Shown here in pieces: positions 1 through 10,175 of a stretch of 64,000 nt of DNA (position 1 is the stretch's first letter; each line of letters begins with the position of its first letter). The stretch is from Leptospira levettii (GTDB lineage Bacteria; Spirochaetota; Leptospiria; Leptospirales; Leptospiraceae). The stretch covers positions 186,001 through 250,000 of the forward strand of contig NZ_NPDM01000004.1 of assembly GCF_002812085.1 (NCBI RefSeq), written 5' to 3'. The translations under genes were made by a program, and so were the position numbers. The notes under the pieces are model-generated. The model saw only the letters and a list, made by a program, of their open reading frames with translations. It was not told the DNA's origin and made no database searches.

Positions 1-1
1 T

Positions 2-307
2 GTCTCTCGTGCGGCAGTTGAACTGGCACGTGAATGGAGGATGGACCGAATGTTACGAAGGCTTGAGGCACTCCTCATTGTTTGTGATGCCAATGAATCC
101 TTTCTCATTTCCGGAACAGGGGATGTGATCTCCCCAGATGACGGTGTACTTGCCATTGGATCTGGTGGTAATTTTGCCCTCAGTGCTGCAAGAGCACTCG
201 TAGAGAATACAGACTTAGACCCAAAAGAAATTATCACAAGAGCGATGAAGATCACCGCAGACATTTGTATTTATACAAACCACAATTTAGTGATCGAGGA
301 ATTATAA
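2..307 (+). CDS. hslV: ATP-dependent protease peptidase subunit HslV (5' truncated)
   Basis: This is the C-terminal part of the HslV (ClpQ) threonine peptidase, which forms the dodecameric core of the cytoplasmic HslUV protease. The frame is open from base 2, and the segment [12 protein letters not shown] and the glycine-rich stretch around [14 protein letters not shown] are typical of HslV. About the first half of the protein, including the N-terminal catalytic Thr, lies outside the window, so the ATG at 41 is internal and is not a start. The stop is one base before the hslU start, so the two are translationally coupled. Identity is secure because hslU follows directly. Confidence 0.95.
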   Translation, partial: VSRAAVELAREWRMDRMLRRLEALLIVCDANESFLISGTGDVISPDDGVLAIGSGGNFALSAARALVENTDLDPKEIITRAMKITADICIYTNHNLVIEEL

Positions 308-308
308 T

Positions 309-1727
309 ATGACACTCAAAACCATTTTAGCAGAAGTGGCAAACGATCCAAACAAAACAGAGGATCTTACGCCTCGTCAAATTGTCGAACGTTTGGATGA
401 ACATATCATTGGCCAAACAAAAGCAAAACGAGCTGTGGCAGTAGCCCTTCGCAATCGTTCGAGAAGGCGTAAACTCGATGAATCCTTACGGGAAGAAATT
501 TATCCTAAAAACATCATTATGATTGGGCCAACAGGAGTTGGGAAAACTGAAATTGCACGTCGTCTGTCTAAGTTATGTGGTGCACCTTTTCTGAAAGTGG
601 AAGCCACCAAATACACAGAAGTTGGGTATGTAGGTCGGGATGTTGAATCCATGATACGAGATTTGGCCATGGGTGCATTAAACCTTGTAAAGGCGGAATT
701 TCGTGAACGTGTGAGAGACAAAGCCACAGAAAAAGCAGAAGAAATTATTTTAGATGCGATCTTACCACCTATCTTTCATAAAAAAGAATCTGAACTAAAC
801 CCTGAAGAAAAAGAACGGTTTGAAAGTTATAAAGAATCCAGAGAAAAGTTTCGTGACAAAGTACGGAAAGGGATCCTAAACGAACAAGAAATCGAAATTG
901 ATATTCCAAAACCATCGGCTCAAACAGGTATGCCCATGTTGCAAGTGTTTGGTGCGGGGAATATGGAAGAGATGGACAACCAAATCCAAAACCTACTTGG
1001 GGATTTGATGCCAAAAAAATCAGGCAAACGAAAAGTGAAAGTTTCGGATGCACAGAAAATTTTACTCGAATCGGAAGCAGAAAAACTCATCGATTCTGAT
1101 AAAATCCAACAAGAAGCAGTTCGCCGAGTGGAAGAGATGGGAATTATTTTTCTCGATGAAATTGATAAAATCGCGGGAAGAGAAGGGCGCCAAGGAGCAG
1201 ATGTTTCGAGAGAAGGGGTGCAGCGTGATTTACTTCCCATCGTAGAAGGATCCACAGTCAATACAAAACTCGGTCCAATCAAAACAGATCATATTTTGTT
1301 TATTGCCGCGGGTGCATTTCACATGACAAAACCATCTGACCTGATCCCTGAGTTACAAGGTCGTTTTCCAATCCGTGTGGAATTGGAAACACTGACGGAG
1401 GGAGATTTTATCAAAATACTCACAACTCCAAAGTCTTCCCTCACCAAACAATACGAAGCCCTTCTTGCCACAGAAGGTGTGAAGATTGAATACACACCAG
1501 ATGGAATTGCTGAAATTGCGAAACTTGCTTTTCAAATGAATGAAAAAAATGAAAACATTGGAGCACGAAGACTCAATACCATCATGGAAAAATTATTGGA
1601 AGACACAAGTTTTGAAGCTCCCGATTTACCAGAGGACAAAAAACATGTTGTCATCAATGAAGAATATGTTTCGAACAAACTAAAAGGAATCATAGAGGAC
1701 AAAGACCTAAGTCGATTTATTTTGTAA
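309..1727 (+). CDS. hslU: ATP-dependent protease ATPase subunit HslU
   Basis: HslU (ClpY) is the AAA+ unfoldase that feeds substrates into HslV. The 472-residue protein has the expected length. The Walker A motif GPTGVGKT lies near residue 73 and Walker B ([10 protein letters not shown]) near residue 280, with the charged I-domain insertion between them. The C-terminus ends in RFIL, the short tail that in this family docks into HslV to activate it. It starts one base after the hslV stop with no separate ribosome-binding site. Its last 11 bases overlap the convergent pabB-pabC gene, so there is no room for an intergenic terminator. Confidence 0.98.
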   Translation: MTLKTILAEVANDPNKTEDLTPRQIVERLDEHIIGQTKAKRAVAVALRNRSRRRKLDESLREEIYPKNIIMIGPTGVGKTEIARRLSKLCGAPFLKVEATKYTEVGYVGRDVESMIRDLAMGALNLVKAEFRERVRDKATEKAEEIILDAILPPIFHKKESELNPEEKERFESYKESREKFRDKVRKGILNEQEIEIDIPKPSAQTGMPMLQVFGAGNMEEMDNQIQNLLGDLMPKKSGKRKVKVSDAQKILLESEAEKLIDSDKIQQEAVRRVEEMGIIFLDEIDKIAGREGRQGADVSREGVQRDLLPIVEGSTVNTKLGPIKTDHILFIAAGAFHMTKPSDLIPELQGRFPIRVELETLTEGDFIKILTTPKSSLTKQYEALLATEGVKIEYTPDGIAEIAKLAFQMNEKNENIGARRLNTIMEKLLEDTSFEAPDLPEDKKHVVINEEYVSNKLKGIIEDKDLSRFIL

Positions 1728-3582
1728 CAAGTGTTACCCGTTCGAAACCTCGGACGGAATTCCCCACTAGGATGGCCTCTGCTTGTAGTAAGTCATCTCT
1801 AGTTGTGGGTTTTACCTCCACCCAACCTTTTTTAAGAAGCCATTCTCGGAATACTCCAGGTAAACCACCTGTTTCCAAGGAAGGTGTAAACCATTTTCCC
1901 TTTTCTCTGTAAAATAGGTTGCGGATCGTCGTTTCAAGCACTCTGCCATCCTTGTCAAAAAGGATACAATCATCAAAACCTAATTCTTTACAAACTTCCG
2001 TTAGATGGTTATAGACACCACGGTTTGTTGTTTTGTGGAATAAAAATACATCATTTGAATTGATAGGTTCCTTTGCAAAACCCAATTGTATGGTAGGACG
2101 GATCGAACGTTTCGGAAGTGGCGTTTTTTCCCAATGGAAGTTGCCCTCTTCATTCAGTAAGAAACGTATCCTAACCTTGCCTGTTACTTCTAATTCGATT
2201 CTATGGAAAGTATCTTCTAACTTTTTTTTTGAAAAAGAAAATCCAAACCGTTTTGCTGTACTTTCCAATCGATTTCCATGATGTTCTTTTAAGAATATTT
2301 TTCCGTTGGATACTTTCATTGTCTCTAAAATTTGGAAAGTGGGTGGGACGGGACTCGTTAGTACCTTTAGTTTGGAGAGGCATTCTTCATATTCTTCATT
2401 GGGTTTGGAAAGTACTGTGACTCCACTCCCAATGCCATAAATCGCTTTATGCGATTTGTCATTTGATTCTGTTTCTAACGTACGAATTGTAACACAGGCA
2501 CGGATTTGGGGAATGTGGTTTGTTTCCTCCGATGTAAAAAACGCACCGGTATACACCCCTCTGTTTCCAAATTCTAGTGAACGTAAAAGTTCATAGGAAT
2601 TTCGTTTGGGTGCACCAATCACGGATCCTGATGGGAACAAGGAAGAGAGGACTGTATTCCAAGAAAATGGTTTGTCTAATTTTGCCGTTACTTGGGAAAC
2701 CATTTGCCAAACAGTACTGAGCCCTCGGATTGAAAAAAGTTCTTCCACGACAACTGTTCCCTGTTTGGCGATTCTTCCCAAATCATTCCGATACAGATCT
2801 GTGATCATTACATTTTCGGCTCTTTCCTTTTCGGAAGTTTGTAGGTGTAAAAAATTCTTTTGGTCTTCCTCTTTTGTATTCCCTCTTACATTGGTTCCCT
2901 TCATTGGTTCGGTGGTGATTGTTTCCCCATTGACTTCAAAAAAAAGTTCAGGAGAGAGGGAGACAATGGTTTTGTTTTTCCCATCGTAAGGATAAAATAC
3001 AGAATATTTTGTTTTTTGTTTTGTTTTGAGGTTTTGGTAATAGGAAAACAAATCACCTTGAATCTGAAATTCGACGGGAAAACACAAATTTAATTCATAA
3101 CTTTCACCAAGTTTCAAATACTCCAAAGTTTTTTCCCATTGGGTTGTATATTCGTCTTTCGACCATTTTGGTTTGGGATTTGAAATGGAAATTAACGAAT
3201 CAAACTTCAAATCAGGATTTTTGTATATTGATCTTTTTTTGTTTTGGTAAATTGTGATATGAAGGAGTGGGGTTCCTTCCTTTAAAGGAGAAGATTCTAA
3301 ATCCAATCCTTCTATAAAGTGGTATCCTAATTCATAATTGAGGATCCCACAAGGGTAATTCCCTTTTTTTCTTTCTAAATCCAATCGATCGAATAGGGAG
3401 TGGATTTGTCCTTTTAAGTTTTGGTTTCGAGAGAATGTAAGCGGAATTTCTTCGATCGGATGAGAGTAATGATCACAGATTGTGTAACCAGGTTCTGATA
3501 CACAATCTTCGAAGAGAAGGCCACCTAAGTTTCGGTAGTTCTCTTCGAATTGTATCCAAGGAATGGATTCGATAGGAATCAA
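1717..3582 (-). CDS. Aminodeoxychorismate synthase component I fused to aminodeoxychorismate lyase
   Basis: This 621-residue protein joins two successive steps of p-aminobenzoate (folate) synthesis. Residues about 1-400 form a chorismate-binding PabB domain with the catalytic-lysine motif PMKGT, the motif GSVIGAPK and the C-terminal GIGSGV. Residues about 410-621 form a class IV PLP aminotransferase-fold PabC domain with [10 protein letters not shown] and [10 protein letters not shown]. The glutamine amidotransferase PabA is not encoded here and must come from elsewhere. The start overlaps the end of the upstream HATPase-like gene by 4 bases, so the two are likely co-transcribed. PabB-PabC fusions occur in several bacterial groups. 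Confidence 0.93.
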   Translation of the reverse strand: MIPIESIPWIQFEENYRNLGGLLFEDCVSEPGYTICDHYSHPIEEIPLTFSRNQNLKGQIHSLFDRLDLERKKGNYPCGILNYELGYHFIEGLDLESSPLKEGTPLLHITIYQNKKRSIYKNPDLKFDSLISISNPKPKWSKDEYTTQWEKTLEYLKLGESYELNLCFPVEFQIQGDLFSYYQNLKTKQKTKYSVFYPYDGKNKTIVSLSPELFFEVNGETITTEPMKGTNVRGNTKEEDQKNFLHLQTSEKERAENVMITDLYRNDLGRIAKQGTVVVEELFSIRGLSTVWQMVSQVTAKLDKPFSWNTVLSSLFPSGSVIGAPKRNSYELLRSLEFGNRGVYTGAFFTSEETNHIPQIRACVTIRTLETESNDKSHKAIYGIGSGVTVLSKPNEEYEECLSKLKVLTSPVPPTFQILETMKVSNGKIFLKEHHGNRLESTAKRFGFSFSKKKLEDTFHRIELEVTGKVRIRFLLNEEGNFHWEKTPLPKRSIRPTIQLGFAKEPINSNDVFLFHKTTNRGVYNHLTEVCKELGFDDCILFDKDGRVLETTIRNLFYREKGKWFTPSLETGGLPGVFREWLLKKGWVEVKPTTRDDLLQAEAILVGNSVRGFERVTLVTK

Positions 3583-4415
3583 AACTCCATTTTTTGGAGT
3601 GCTTCGAGTGGGTAATTCAAATAGACGGTTGTGGTTTTTTTGCTGGTTTGGATATCAAAACATTCTAATGGATCAAGTCCCAAATTATAAAAACCTTCAT
3701 CAATCATTGCAATTCCAAATCCTGCACTTTCTTTTTCATCCAAAAAGTCTGGGCGAAAAAACTCAGCACTGTTCCCTTGTTTGGCAAGTTCTGCGTGACG
3801 TTCTCTACTCTTTCGAATCCTGTTTAAGTCCATTCCCATAATGGGAGAATCGTTACGAATCCGAATGTAAACAGAGTTTGGACGGATTTCGATTTTCATA
3901 GAAATCTTTAAATCATACTTTTTTACTTTCTCTCTAACAATTGTTAGGAAATCTTTTTCATCCTGAGAAAGATTGTGTTTTTTAGTTCTTTTTTTGTCAG
4001 AAAGGGTGAGGATTTTTTGTACCACTTTTTTGATTTTATCGGGCACAATGTAACGTTGCATTGCATCTCGAAGTGGTTCCGTTTCTAAAATGATATCAAG
4101 TAACTCTTCTGCTTCTTCTTCAGGAGTTTGTCCTTGGGCTTTCAGTTTGTTTAAGAGTTCATCTTGGAAAATGACAAATCTTGTATTTGCTTTTACCGCA
4201 TTGAGCAGGGCTTCCATGAGTCCACTAAAGAGGTGAAAAGAGGTGAGAGGGTTTGCACCCACGCGGTTTAAAATTCCTTGGACCACTTCGTTTACGATAT
4301 CACGTGTCGATTTGGTTAGACCTTTTAATTCAAAATGGAAATAATCCTTTTGGATGAGTTGGTCTAAGTTTTCAAGGATTTCTGTGCCTTTGTATTTGAT
4401 TTTCTCGTTTGCCAT
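3579..4415 (-). CDS. Orphan HATPase-like (GHKL-fold) protein of unknown function
   Basis: I do not recognise a characterised homologue of this 278-residue protein. It carries what looks like a GHKL ATPase signature: an N-box E68-x3-N72-A-x-K75, a possible G1 box near D189 (IRNDSP) and a reduced G2 box AGFGIAM at residues 231-237. An unusual insert of about 100 residues, rich in Lys and Glu (roughly 90-165), separates the N-box from the G1-like segment. No dimerisation/phosphoacceptor His domain, membrane segment or signal peptide is visible, so it is not a sensor kinase. An anti-sigma-like or partner-switch kinase is possible, or it may be a nucleotide-binding scaffold. It overlaps pabB-pabC by 4 bases. 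Confidence 0.6.
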   Translation of the reverse strand: MANEKIKYKGTEILENLDQLIQKDYFHFELKGLTKSTRDIVNEVVQGILNRVGANPLTSFHLFSGLMEALLNAVKANTRFVIFQDELLNKLKAQGQTPEEEAEELLDIILETEPLRDAMQRYIVPDKIKKVVQKILTLSDKKRTKKHNLSQDEKDFLTIVREKVKKYDLKISMKIEIRPNSVYIRIRNDSPIMGMDLNRIRKSRERHAELAKQGNSAEFFRPDFLDEKESAGFGIAMIDEGFYNLGLDPLECFDIQTSKKTTTVYLNYPLEALQKMEF

Positions 4416-4504
4416 TGAGGTTCGCTAAACTTTTATGTATAAAAAACGGGAAAACTTGGTTTTGTAAACCAGTTTTCCGACCGAGTGAGCAGGTTTGTTT
4501 GTAT

Positions 4505-4747
4505 ATGAAAGAATTCCTTCTGAAAACTCCTGATTTAGGTGACACTGAAAAAATCGAACTCGTCCGTTGGTTATGCAAAGAAGGCCAATCTGTGAAGGAA
4601 GGGGACGAAGTGATCGAACTTGTGACTGATAAAGCCGCATTTCCTGTCGAATCCCCTTATTCTGGTACCTTAAAAAAAATCATCATGGAACAAGGATCGG
4701 TAGTGAAAAAAGGAGATATCCTTGGAATCATGGATATTAACGAATGA
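4505..4747 (+). CDS. Stand-alone lipoyl/biotinyl-domain protein
   Basis: This 80-residue protein is essentially one lipoyl (biotinyl-like) domain. It has the turn VTDKAAFPVESP with the modifiable lysine at K43, and a mirrored second half with GTLKKII and GDILGI. The DKA context is that of 2-oxoacid dehydrogenase E2 lipoyl domains, not the MKM of biotin carriers, so lipoylation is more likely. There is no E2 catalytic or subunit-binding domain. The ATG at 4505 is chosen because the frame further upstream does not continue the domain. Its stop overlaps the start of the metallophosphoesterase gene (ATGA), indicating coupling. Its partner enzyme is unknown. Confidence 0.8.
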   Translation: MKEFLLKTPDLGDTEKIELVRWLCKEGQSVKEGDEVIELVTDKAAFPVESPYSGTLKKIIMEQGSVVKKGDILGIMDINE

Positions 4748-5607
4748 AAATCCTTCATATATCCGATTTACATTTCCCGAAAAAACTCTCATTGTTTTCG
4801 CTTCGCGGAAAAGCCATTGTCGGATACCTCAATTACCATGTGAGGAGAAGGTCAAAACACCCAGTAGTTCTAATCGCTGCCATGGTGGACACTATCAAAA
4901 GTTTAGAATATGATGCTCTTGTTATCTCTGGTGACCTAACAAACGTTTCACATCCAAGTGAATTCCAAAATGCAAAAGACATCTTAAAACCGATTTTAAC
5001 GGACAAAACGTTCTTAATTCCAGGAAACCATGACCGTTACCAAAAAAGAGCTATGGGGCCAAATCCTTTATTTGAAAAGGCATTTGCAGAATGGATGGGT
5101 GAGTCTATTTGTCCCAATCATTACTTACGAACCAAACGAATTGCAGGAAAATTATTTGTTGGCTGGGATTCCAATTTAGCCATTCCGAGAATCACAGCAA
5201 ACGGATATGTTTCCAAAGAAGTAGTCGAAAAAACAGTGAAACTCTCAGAAGAACCTTATGTTCTTGTGGGTCACCACCCACTTTGGAATCCCAAAACAGA
5301 AGTGGAATCTGCTTCCCATCGTATGTCAAACCGCAAGGAAGTGGTGGATGGATTACAAATCAATCCTCCCGAATTGTACTTACATGGACACACACATACC
5401 AATTGGGTCAAACTTCCTGGGAAAGAGACTCCCTTCACCATTGTGAATTCAGCTTCGAGTACACGACTTTCGGATTCCAAACACGAGTGTGGATTCCATT
5501 TGATCGAACTGGGAAAACAAACCCATTACCGTCGTTTCATTTATTCAGATACTAAATTTACAGAGACAAATCCTATTCTTTACGAAGAGACAGAGGGAGT
5601 CGTCTAA
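4744..5607 (+). CDS. Calcineurin-like metallophosphoesterase
   Basis: This 287-residue cytoplasmic protein has the full set of dinuclear-metal motifs of the calcineurin-like phosphoesterase family: D-x-H at residues 8-10 (HISDLHFP), GDLT, GNHD, GHHP and the C-terminal HGHTH. The substrate cannot be told from sequence; cyclic nucleotides, phospholipid intermediates or nucleic acids are all used within this family. No signal peptide is seen. It overlaps the lipoyl-domain gene by 4 bases and is followed 10 bases later by the Mrp gene, so the three probably form one transcript. Confidence 0.9.
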   Translation: MKILHISDLHFPKKLSLFSLRGKAIVGYLNYHVRRRSKHPVVLIAAMVDTIKSLEYDALVISGDLTNVSHPSEFQNAKDILKPILTDKTFLIPGNHDRYQKRAMGPNPLFEKAFAEWMGESICPNHYLRTKRIAGKLFVGWDSNLAIPRITANGYVSKEVVEKTVKLSEEPYVLVGHHPLWNPKTEVESASHRMSNRKEVVDGLQINPPELYLHGHTHTNWVKLPGKETPFTIVNSASSTRLSDSKHECGFHLIELGKQTHYRRFIYSDTKFTETNPILYEETEGVV

Positions 5608-5617
5608 AGGACATACC

Positions 5618-6670
5618 ATGGCGAATGATAAAATTGATTTAACAACCATCCAACGGCAACTCATGCAAGTGAAACACCCGGAACTCAAAAAAGACATTGT
5701 GAGTCTCGGAATGGTGGCAAAAGTCACTCCCACCGATGATGGAATCGAAATCCTCATCAAAACTCCGAATGCAGACCGCCGTTTACAAATTGGACTCGAA
5801 GCACAAACAAGACAGTTGATTTCCAAAATCGAAGGTGCTGGCAAAGTAAAGATCAAATTTGAAGTTGATCAAAACTTAAAGATGGAAGATGGAAACCGAA
5901 TCTTCGGTGTGAAAAAAGTCATCGCTGTAGGTTCTGGAAAAGGGGGAGTGGGGAAATCCACTGTCACTGCAAACTTAGCGAGCACCTTAGCACGTAACGG
6001 CAAAAAGGTGGGGATTATGGATGCCGACATTTATGGTCCATCCCTTGGAAAGATGTTTGGAATTAATGGCCGAGTGGCATTAAAATCCGAAGAAGATAAA
6101 ATTTATCCTATAGAAAAACATGGAATCAAACTCATATCCTTTTCCTTTCTCGTCACCGAAGACCAACCTGTGGTTTGGCGTGGACCTATGCTTGGTAAGG
6201 CCATAGAACAGTTCTTATACGATGTAGTTTGGGGAGAATTAGATTACCTCTTCATCGATTTACCTCCAGGAACTGGGGATGTACAGTTATCACTTGCCCA
6301 GCTCATTGACCTCGATGGAGCTGTGATTGTCACCACTCCACAAGAGGTGGCAGTCCTAGATGCCGGTCGTGCTGCTGCTATGTTCAAACAAGTAAAAGTA
6401 CCAATCCTTGGGATTGTGGAAAACATGTCTGGGTTTGCTTGTCCGAAATGTGGCCATGTGACCGATGTATTTTCCAAAGGGGGAGGGGAAAAACTTTCCA
6501 AACAAGTGGGAGTTCCTGAACTTGGTGCGGTCCCTCTCACACTCGATGTGATGAGTTCGGGAGAAGCGGGGAAACCTGCCTTACTTGACGAGAAAAAATC
6601 TCCTCTACAAGAGGCGTATTTTAAGATTGCAAAGAATTTAGAAGAACAAATTGCCAATTGGGAAGATTAA
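5618..6670 (+). CDS. Mrp/ApbC-family P-loop ATPase, iron-sulfur cluster carrier
   Basis: Mrp/ApbC proteins bind and transfer Fe-S clusters to apoproteins in the cytoplasm. The 350-residue protein has an N-terminal MIP18/DUF59 domain (about 1-90), then the deviant Walker A motif GKGGVGKS near residue 108, the switch segment [10 protein letters not shown], and a C-P-K-C motif near residue 272 that supplies the bridging cluster ligands at the dimer interface. A ribosome-binding site (aaagga) precedes the ATG at 5618. Clustering with a lipoyl-domain gene is suggestive because lipoyl synthase is an Fe-S enzyme, but that link is only an inference. Confidence 0.95.
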   Translation: MANDKIDLTTIQRQLMQVKHPELKKDIVSLGMVAKVTPTDDGIEILIKTPNADRRLQIGLEAQTRQLISKIEGAGKVKIKFEVDQNLKMEDGNRIFGVKKVIAVGSGKGGVGKSTVTANLASTLARNGKKVGIMDADIYGPSLGKMFGINGRVALKSEEDKIYPIEKHGIKLISFSFLVTEDQPVVWRGPMLGKAIEQFLYDVVWGELDYLFIDLPPGTGDVQLSLAQLIDLDGAVIVTTPQEVAVLDAGRAAAMFKQVKVPILGIVENMSGFACPKCGHVTDVFSKGGGEKLSKQVGVPELGAVPLTLDVMSSGEAGKPALLDEKKSPLQEAYFKIAKNLEEQIANWED

Positions 6671-6718
6671 AAAATCACTTGTGTCTTCCTGCACATTTCT
6701 TAGTCTAAAGGATACACT

Positions 6719-7414
6719 ATGAATTTTGAACGCGGTTCCAAACCAAATCCAACCGGGAATTTAATCGCATACTGCCATGTATTCGGAGAGAATCCGATTG
6801 CACCAGGTGGGAAAATCATAGCCTCCAATGTGGTGGTGAGTTTCTTAAAAATAGGGGACAATTACCCAGTGGTGACCTTTCCACCTGTGGCACTGCCATC
6901 CAAAGAGGAACTCATGAAAATCCTCGCGGACAATATCCATTTGTATGATGTGGTGCAACTCCCTGATTTCCAAATGCCAGAAAACAAAGATTTGGCGAAC
7001 CAATACATCCAAGAACGAATGGAACAATTTAATTCCATGGTGATGCGGTATGTAGAATTTTGTAAGGCAAAAGAAAAGAAAACCCAAACCACAAATCTCA
7101 GTGACCAACTGGAGCAGGTAAGTGAACCACTGGAAACATTAGCAAATTTATCCATTGAGTTTCGGAACACTTCTGGCATTGCCAGAGAAGCAACAAGGCT
7201 CAAAATGGAAAGGATTGTGGACTACTTCCATACAAACCATCCAACACTCGACATTGATAATTTTAAAAAAGCATTGTCAGTTCCCGGAAAAGTTGGGGAT
7301 GAACTGGTTGGTCTTTACATCCAAAAGTTCAATGCCATCCAGATTGAAAATTATGAAACAGCTTCTGATCTGAGAAAACGAATTTTAGAAATCGAAGAAT
7401 CAACAGCTACGTAA
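6719..7414 (+). CDS. Unknown protein with C-terminal UVR-like motif
   Basis: I cannot assign a function to this 231-residue protein. The N-terminal 85 residues look like a compact beta-rich domain. The middle is helical and charged (about 100-190). The C-terminus carries a UVR-type helical hairpin, [12 protein letters not shown] near residues 212-223, the motif by which UvrB contacts UvrC and which also occurs in McsA and Clp ATPases. A very similar motif ends the BFN protein at 45197-45772. No signal peptide or membrane segment is present. It starts 48 bases after mrp, with aaagga upstream of the ATG, and is followed by a hairpin terminator. Confidence 0.75.
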   Translation: MNFERGSKPNPTGNLIAYCHVFGENPIAPGGKIIASNVVVSFLKIGDNYPVVTFPPVALPSKEELMKILADNIHLYDVVQLPDFQMPENKDLANQYIQERMEQFNSMVMRYVEFCKAKEKKTQTTNLSDQLEQVSEPLETLANLSIEFRNTSGIAREATRLKMERIVDYFHTNHPTLDIDNFKKALSVPGKVGDELVGLYIQKFNAIQIENYETASDLRKRILEIEESTAT

Positions 7415-7450
7415 AACAAGTCTTAGGTTCCAATTTAGCCGTAAGGATGC

Positions 7451-7481
7451 AAACCCTTCTTTCCATGAGGGGTTTATTTCT
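7451..7481 (+). terminator. Hairpin terminator after the UVR-tailed protein gene
   Basis: AAACCCTTC (7451-7459) pairs with GAGGGGTTT (7467-7475), giving nine pairs including one G-T, with a 7-base loop. A T-rich tail follows. It sits 37 bases after the stop at 7414. Confidence 0.55.
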
Positions 7482-7572
7482 TAGGGTTCTCTTCTTAAAA
7501 TGATATTTTTCACAAATCCTTAAGGCATCGCCCGAAAACCATTCCAATTTCCAACCTAAGAGTAACACTGTC

Positions 7573-7959
7573 ATGGCACTTACCTTCCCAGTTTCCCCAG
7601 AAAAAAATGCCGCTCTCCAAAAACGAATGCAATCACTCGGCATCCGCGAATCTGATTTAAAAGAACAGTTTGTAAAAGCGAGTGGCAAAGGGGGGCAAAA
7701 CGTGAATAAGGTGGCAACAGCTGTTGTGTTACTTCATGTTCCAACAAGCAAACAAGTGAAGTGTTCCATTTACCGCACCCAAGGACTCAATCGTTACAAA
7801 GCTCGTGACTTACTCTGTTTGGAAATGGAGAAAGAACGAACACCTGAGAAATTTCGAGAAAAACTCGATGCCATCCGCAAACAAAAAGACAAACAGAAGA
7901 AGAGGGCAGAGGAAAAGTATAAACGTAACAGTTTAGAAAATAACGAAATCGAAGATTGA
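7573..7959 (+). CDS. GGQ-domain peptide chain release factor-like protein
   Basis: The 128-residue protein is a class-I release factor catalytic domain without the stop-codon-recognition domains. The motif GKGGQNVNKV near residues 37-46 contains the GGQ that enters the peptidyl-transferase centre to hydrolyse peptidyl-tRNA. A Lys/Arg-rich tail (about 95-118) follows, as in ribosome-rescue factors such as ArfB and the mitochondrial C12orf65 group, where it binds the mRNA channel or 50S subunit. It is therefore probably a ribosome-rescue hydrolase. Which subgroup it belongs to cannot be settled by eye. Confidence 0.8.
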   Translation: MALTFPVSPEKNAALQKRMQSLGIRESDLKEQFVKASGKGGQNVNKVATAVVLLHVPTSKQVKCSIYRTQGLNRYKARDLLCLEMEKERTPEKFREKLDAIRKQKDKQKKRAEEKYKRNSLENNEIED

Positions 7960-7986
7960 ACTGGAATTTGCCTACTCCCTATTCAT

Positions 7987-8021
7987 AAAAAAAAGGCCTC
8001 GGATAGGAATCACAAGGCCTT
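7987..8021 (-). terminator. Rho-independent terminator of the groES-groEL operon
   Basis: Read on the minus strand, AAGGCCT (8021-8015) pairs with AGGCCTT (7999-7993) across a 15-base loop, and a run of about eight T follows (7994-7987). It lies about 60 bases past the groEL stop. Confidence 0.75.
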
Positions 8022-8079
8022 CTTTGGTTTTGGTCTGCCTGTTTAACCAAACAGACCAAAGGTGAAATGTGCGAATGAT

Positions 8080-9741
<1,662 letters not shown>

Positions 9742-9747
9742 TTAGAT

Positions 9748-10038
9748 TTAGTTTGTCACAACACCGAGGATGTCGCCTTCACGGATGATGAGTAATTCCT
9801 TTCCGCCTTGTTTGATCTCTGTTCCGGAATACTTTCCGTAGAGAACTGTGTCTCCTACCTTTACTTCTAAAGGAACGAGTTTACCGTCTTCATAACGGCC
9901 TTGTCCCACAGCGATGACTTTGCCTTCTTGTGGTTTTTCTTTGGCAGTGTCTGGTACGATGATGGATCCGATTTTTTCTTCCGACTCATTCTTTGGCTCT
10001 ACGACTACTCGGTCGCCTAAAGGTTTGATTGATGCCAT
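9748..10038 (-). CDS. groES: Co-chaperonin GroES (Hsp10)
   Basis: GroES forms the heptameric lid of the GroEL folding chamber. The 96-residue protein has the typical opening [12 protein letters not shown], the mobile loop around residues 18-32 (including [13 protein letters not shown]) and the C-terminal strand GDILGVV. It is the first gene of the groES-groEL operon. A good ribosome-binding site (aaggag) stands before the ATG. The leader holds a CIRCE inverted repeat, and a second CIRCE-like repeat lies upstream. Confidence 0.99.
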   Translation of the reverse strand: MASIKPLGDRVVVEPKNESEEKIGSIIVPDTAKEKPQEGKVIAVGQGRYEDGKLVPLEVKVGDTVLYGKYSGTEIKQGGKELLIIREGDILGVVTN

Positions 10039-10073
10039 GAGTAACTCCTTGTATGCAATCTATTGATCATTCC

Positions 10074-10108
10074 GAGTTTAGCACCTTTCAAAAAAGAGTG
10101 CTAAACTC
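10074..10108 (-). promoter_or_regulatory. CIRCE operator (HrcA site) of groES-groEL
   Basis: The core 10078-10104 has the CIRCE layout of two 9-base arms around a 9-base spacer: TTAGCACCT, spacer, GAGTGCTAA. One arm is perfect and the other differs from TTAGCACTC at two positions. The palindrome extends outwards to a perfect 11-base pair, GAGTTTAGCAC with GTGCTAAACTC. It overlaps the predicted transcription start, where HrcA binding would block transcription. HrcA itself is not encoded in this window. Confidence 0.9.
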
Positions 10109-10115
10109 CAGTACC

Positions 10116-10144
10116 ATAGAATGTTTATAGGAGAAAGAGGTCAA
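10116..10144 (-). promoter_or_regulatory. Putative housekeeping promoter of groES-groEL
   Basis: On the minus strand TTGACC (10144-10139) is a good -35 hexamer. After 17 bases, TTCTAT (10121-10116) is a weak -10 match. The predicted start falls at the edge of the CIRCE element. The -35 overlaps the proximal arm of the second CIRCE-like repeat by three bases. The weak -10 limits confidence. Confidence 0.45.
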
Positions 10145-10168
10145 GCACTTTCAAGTGAAGAGTGCTAA
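10142..10168 (-). promoter_or_regulatory. Second, degenerate CIRCE-like element upstream of groES
   Basis: This repeat has the same 9-9-9 geometry as CIRCE. The arm GAGTGCTAA (10160-10168) is perfect; the other arm, CAAGCACTT (10142-10150), matches TTAGCACTC at six of nine positions. It overlaps the proposed -35 hexamer and lies 64 bases centre-to-centre from the main CIRCE. The exact spacing argues against chance. Confidence 0.6.
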
Positions 10169-10175
10169 AAAAGGG

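Noticed and set aside
920..1282. Minus-strand open frame inside hslU
   Set aside because: It is a shadow of hslU; Ser/Ile-rich composition and no start signal.
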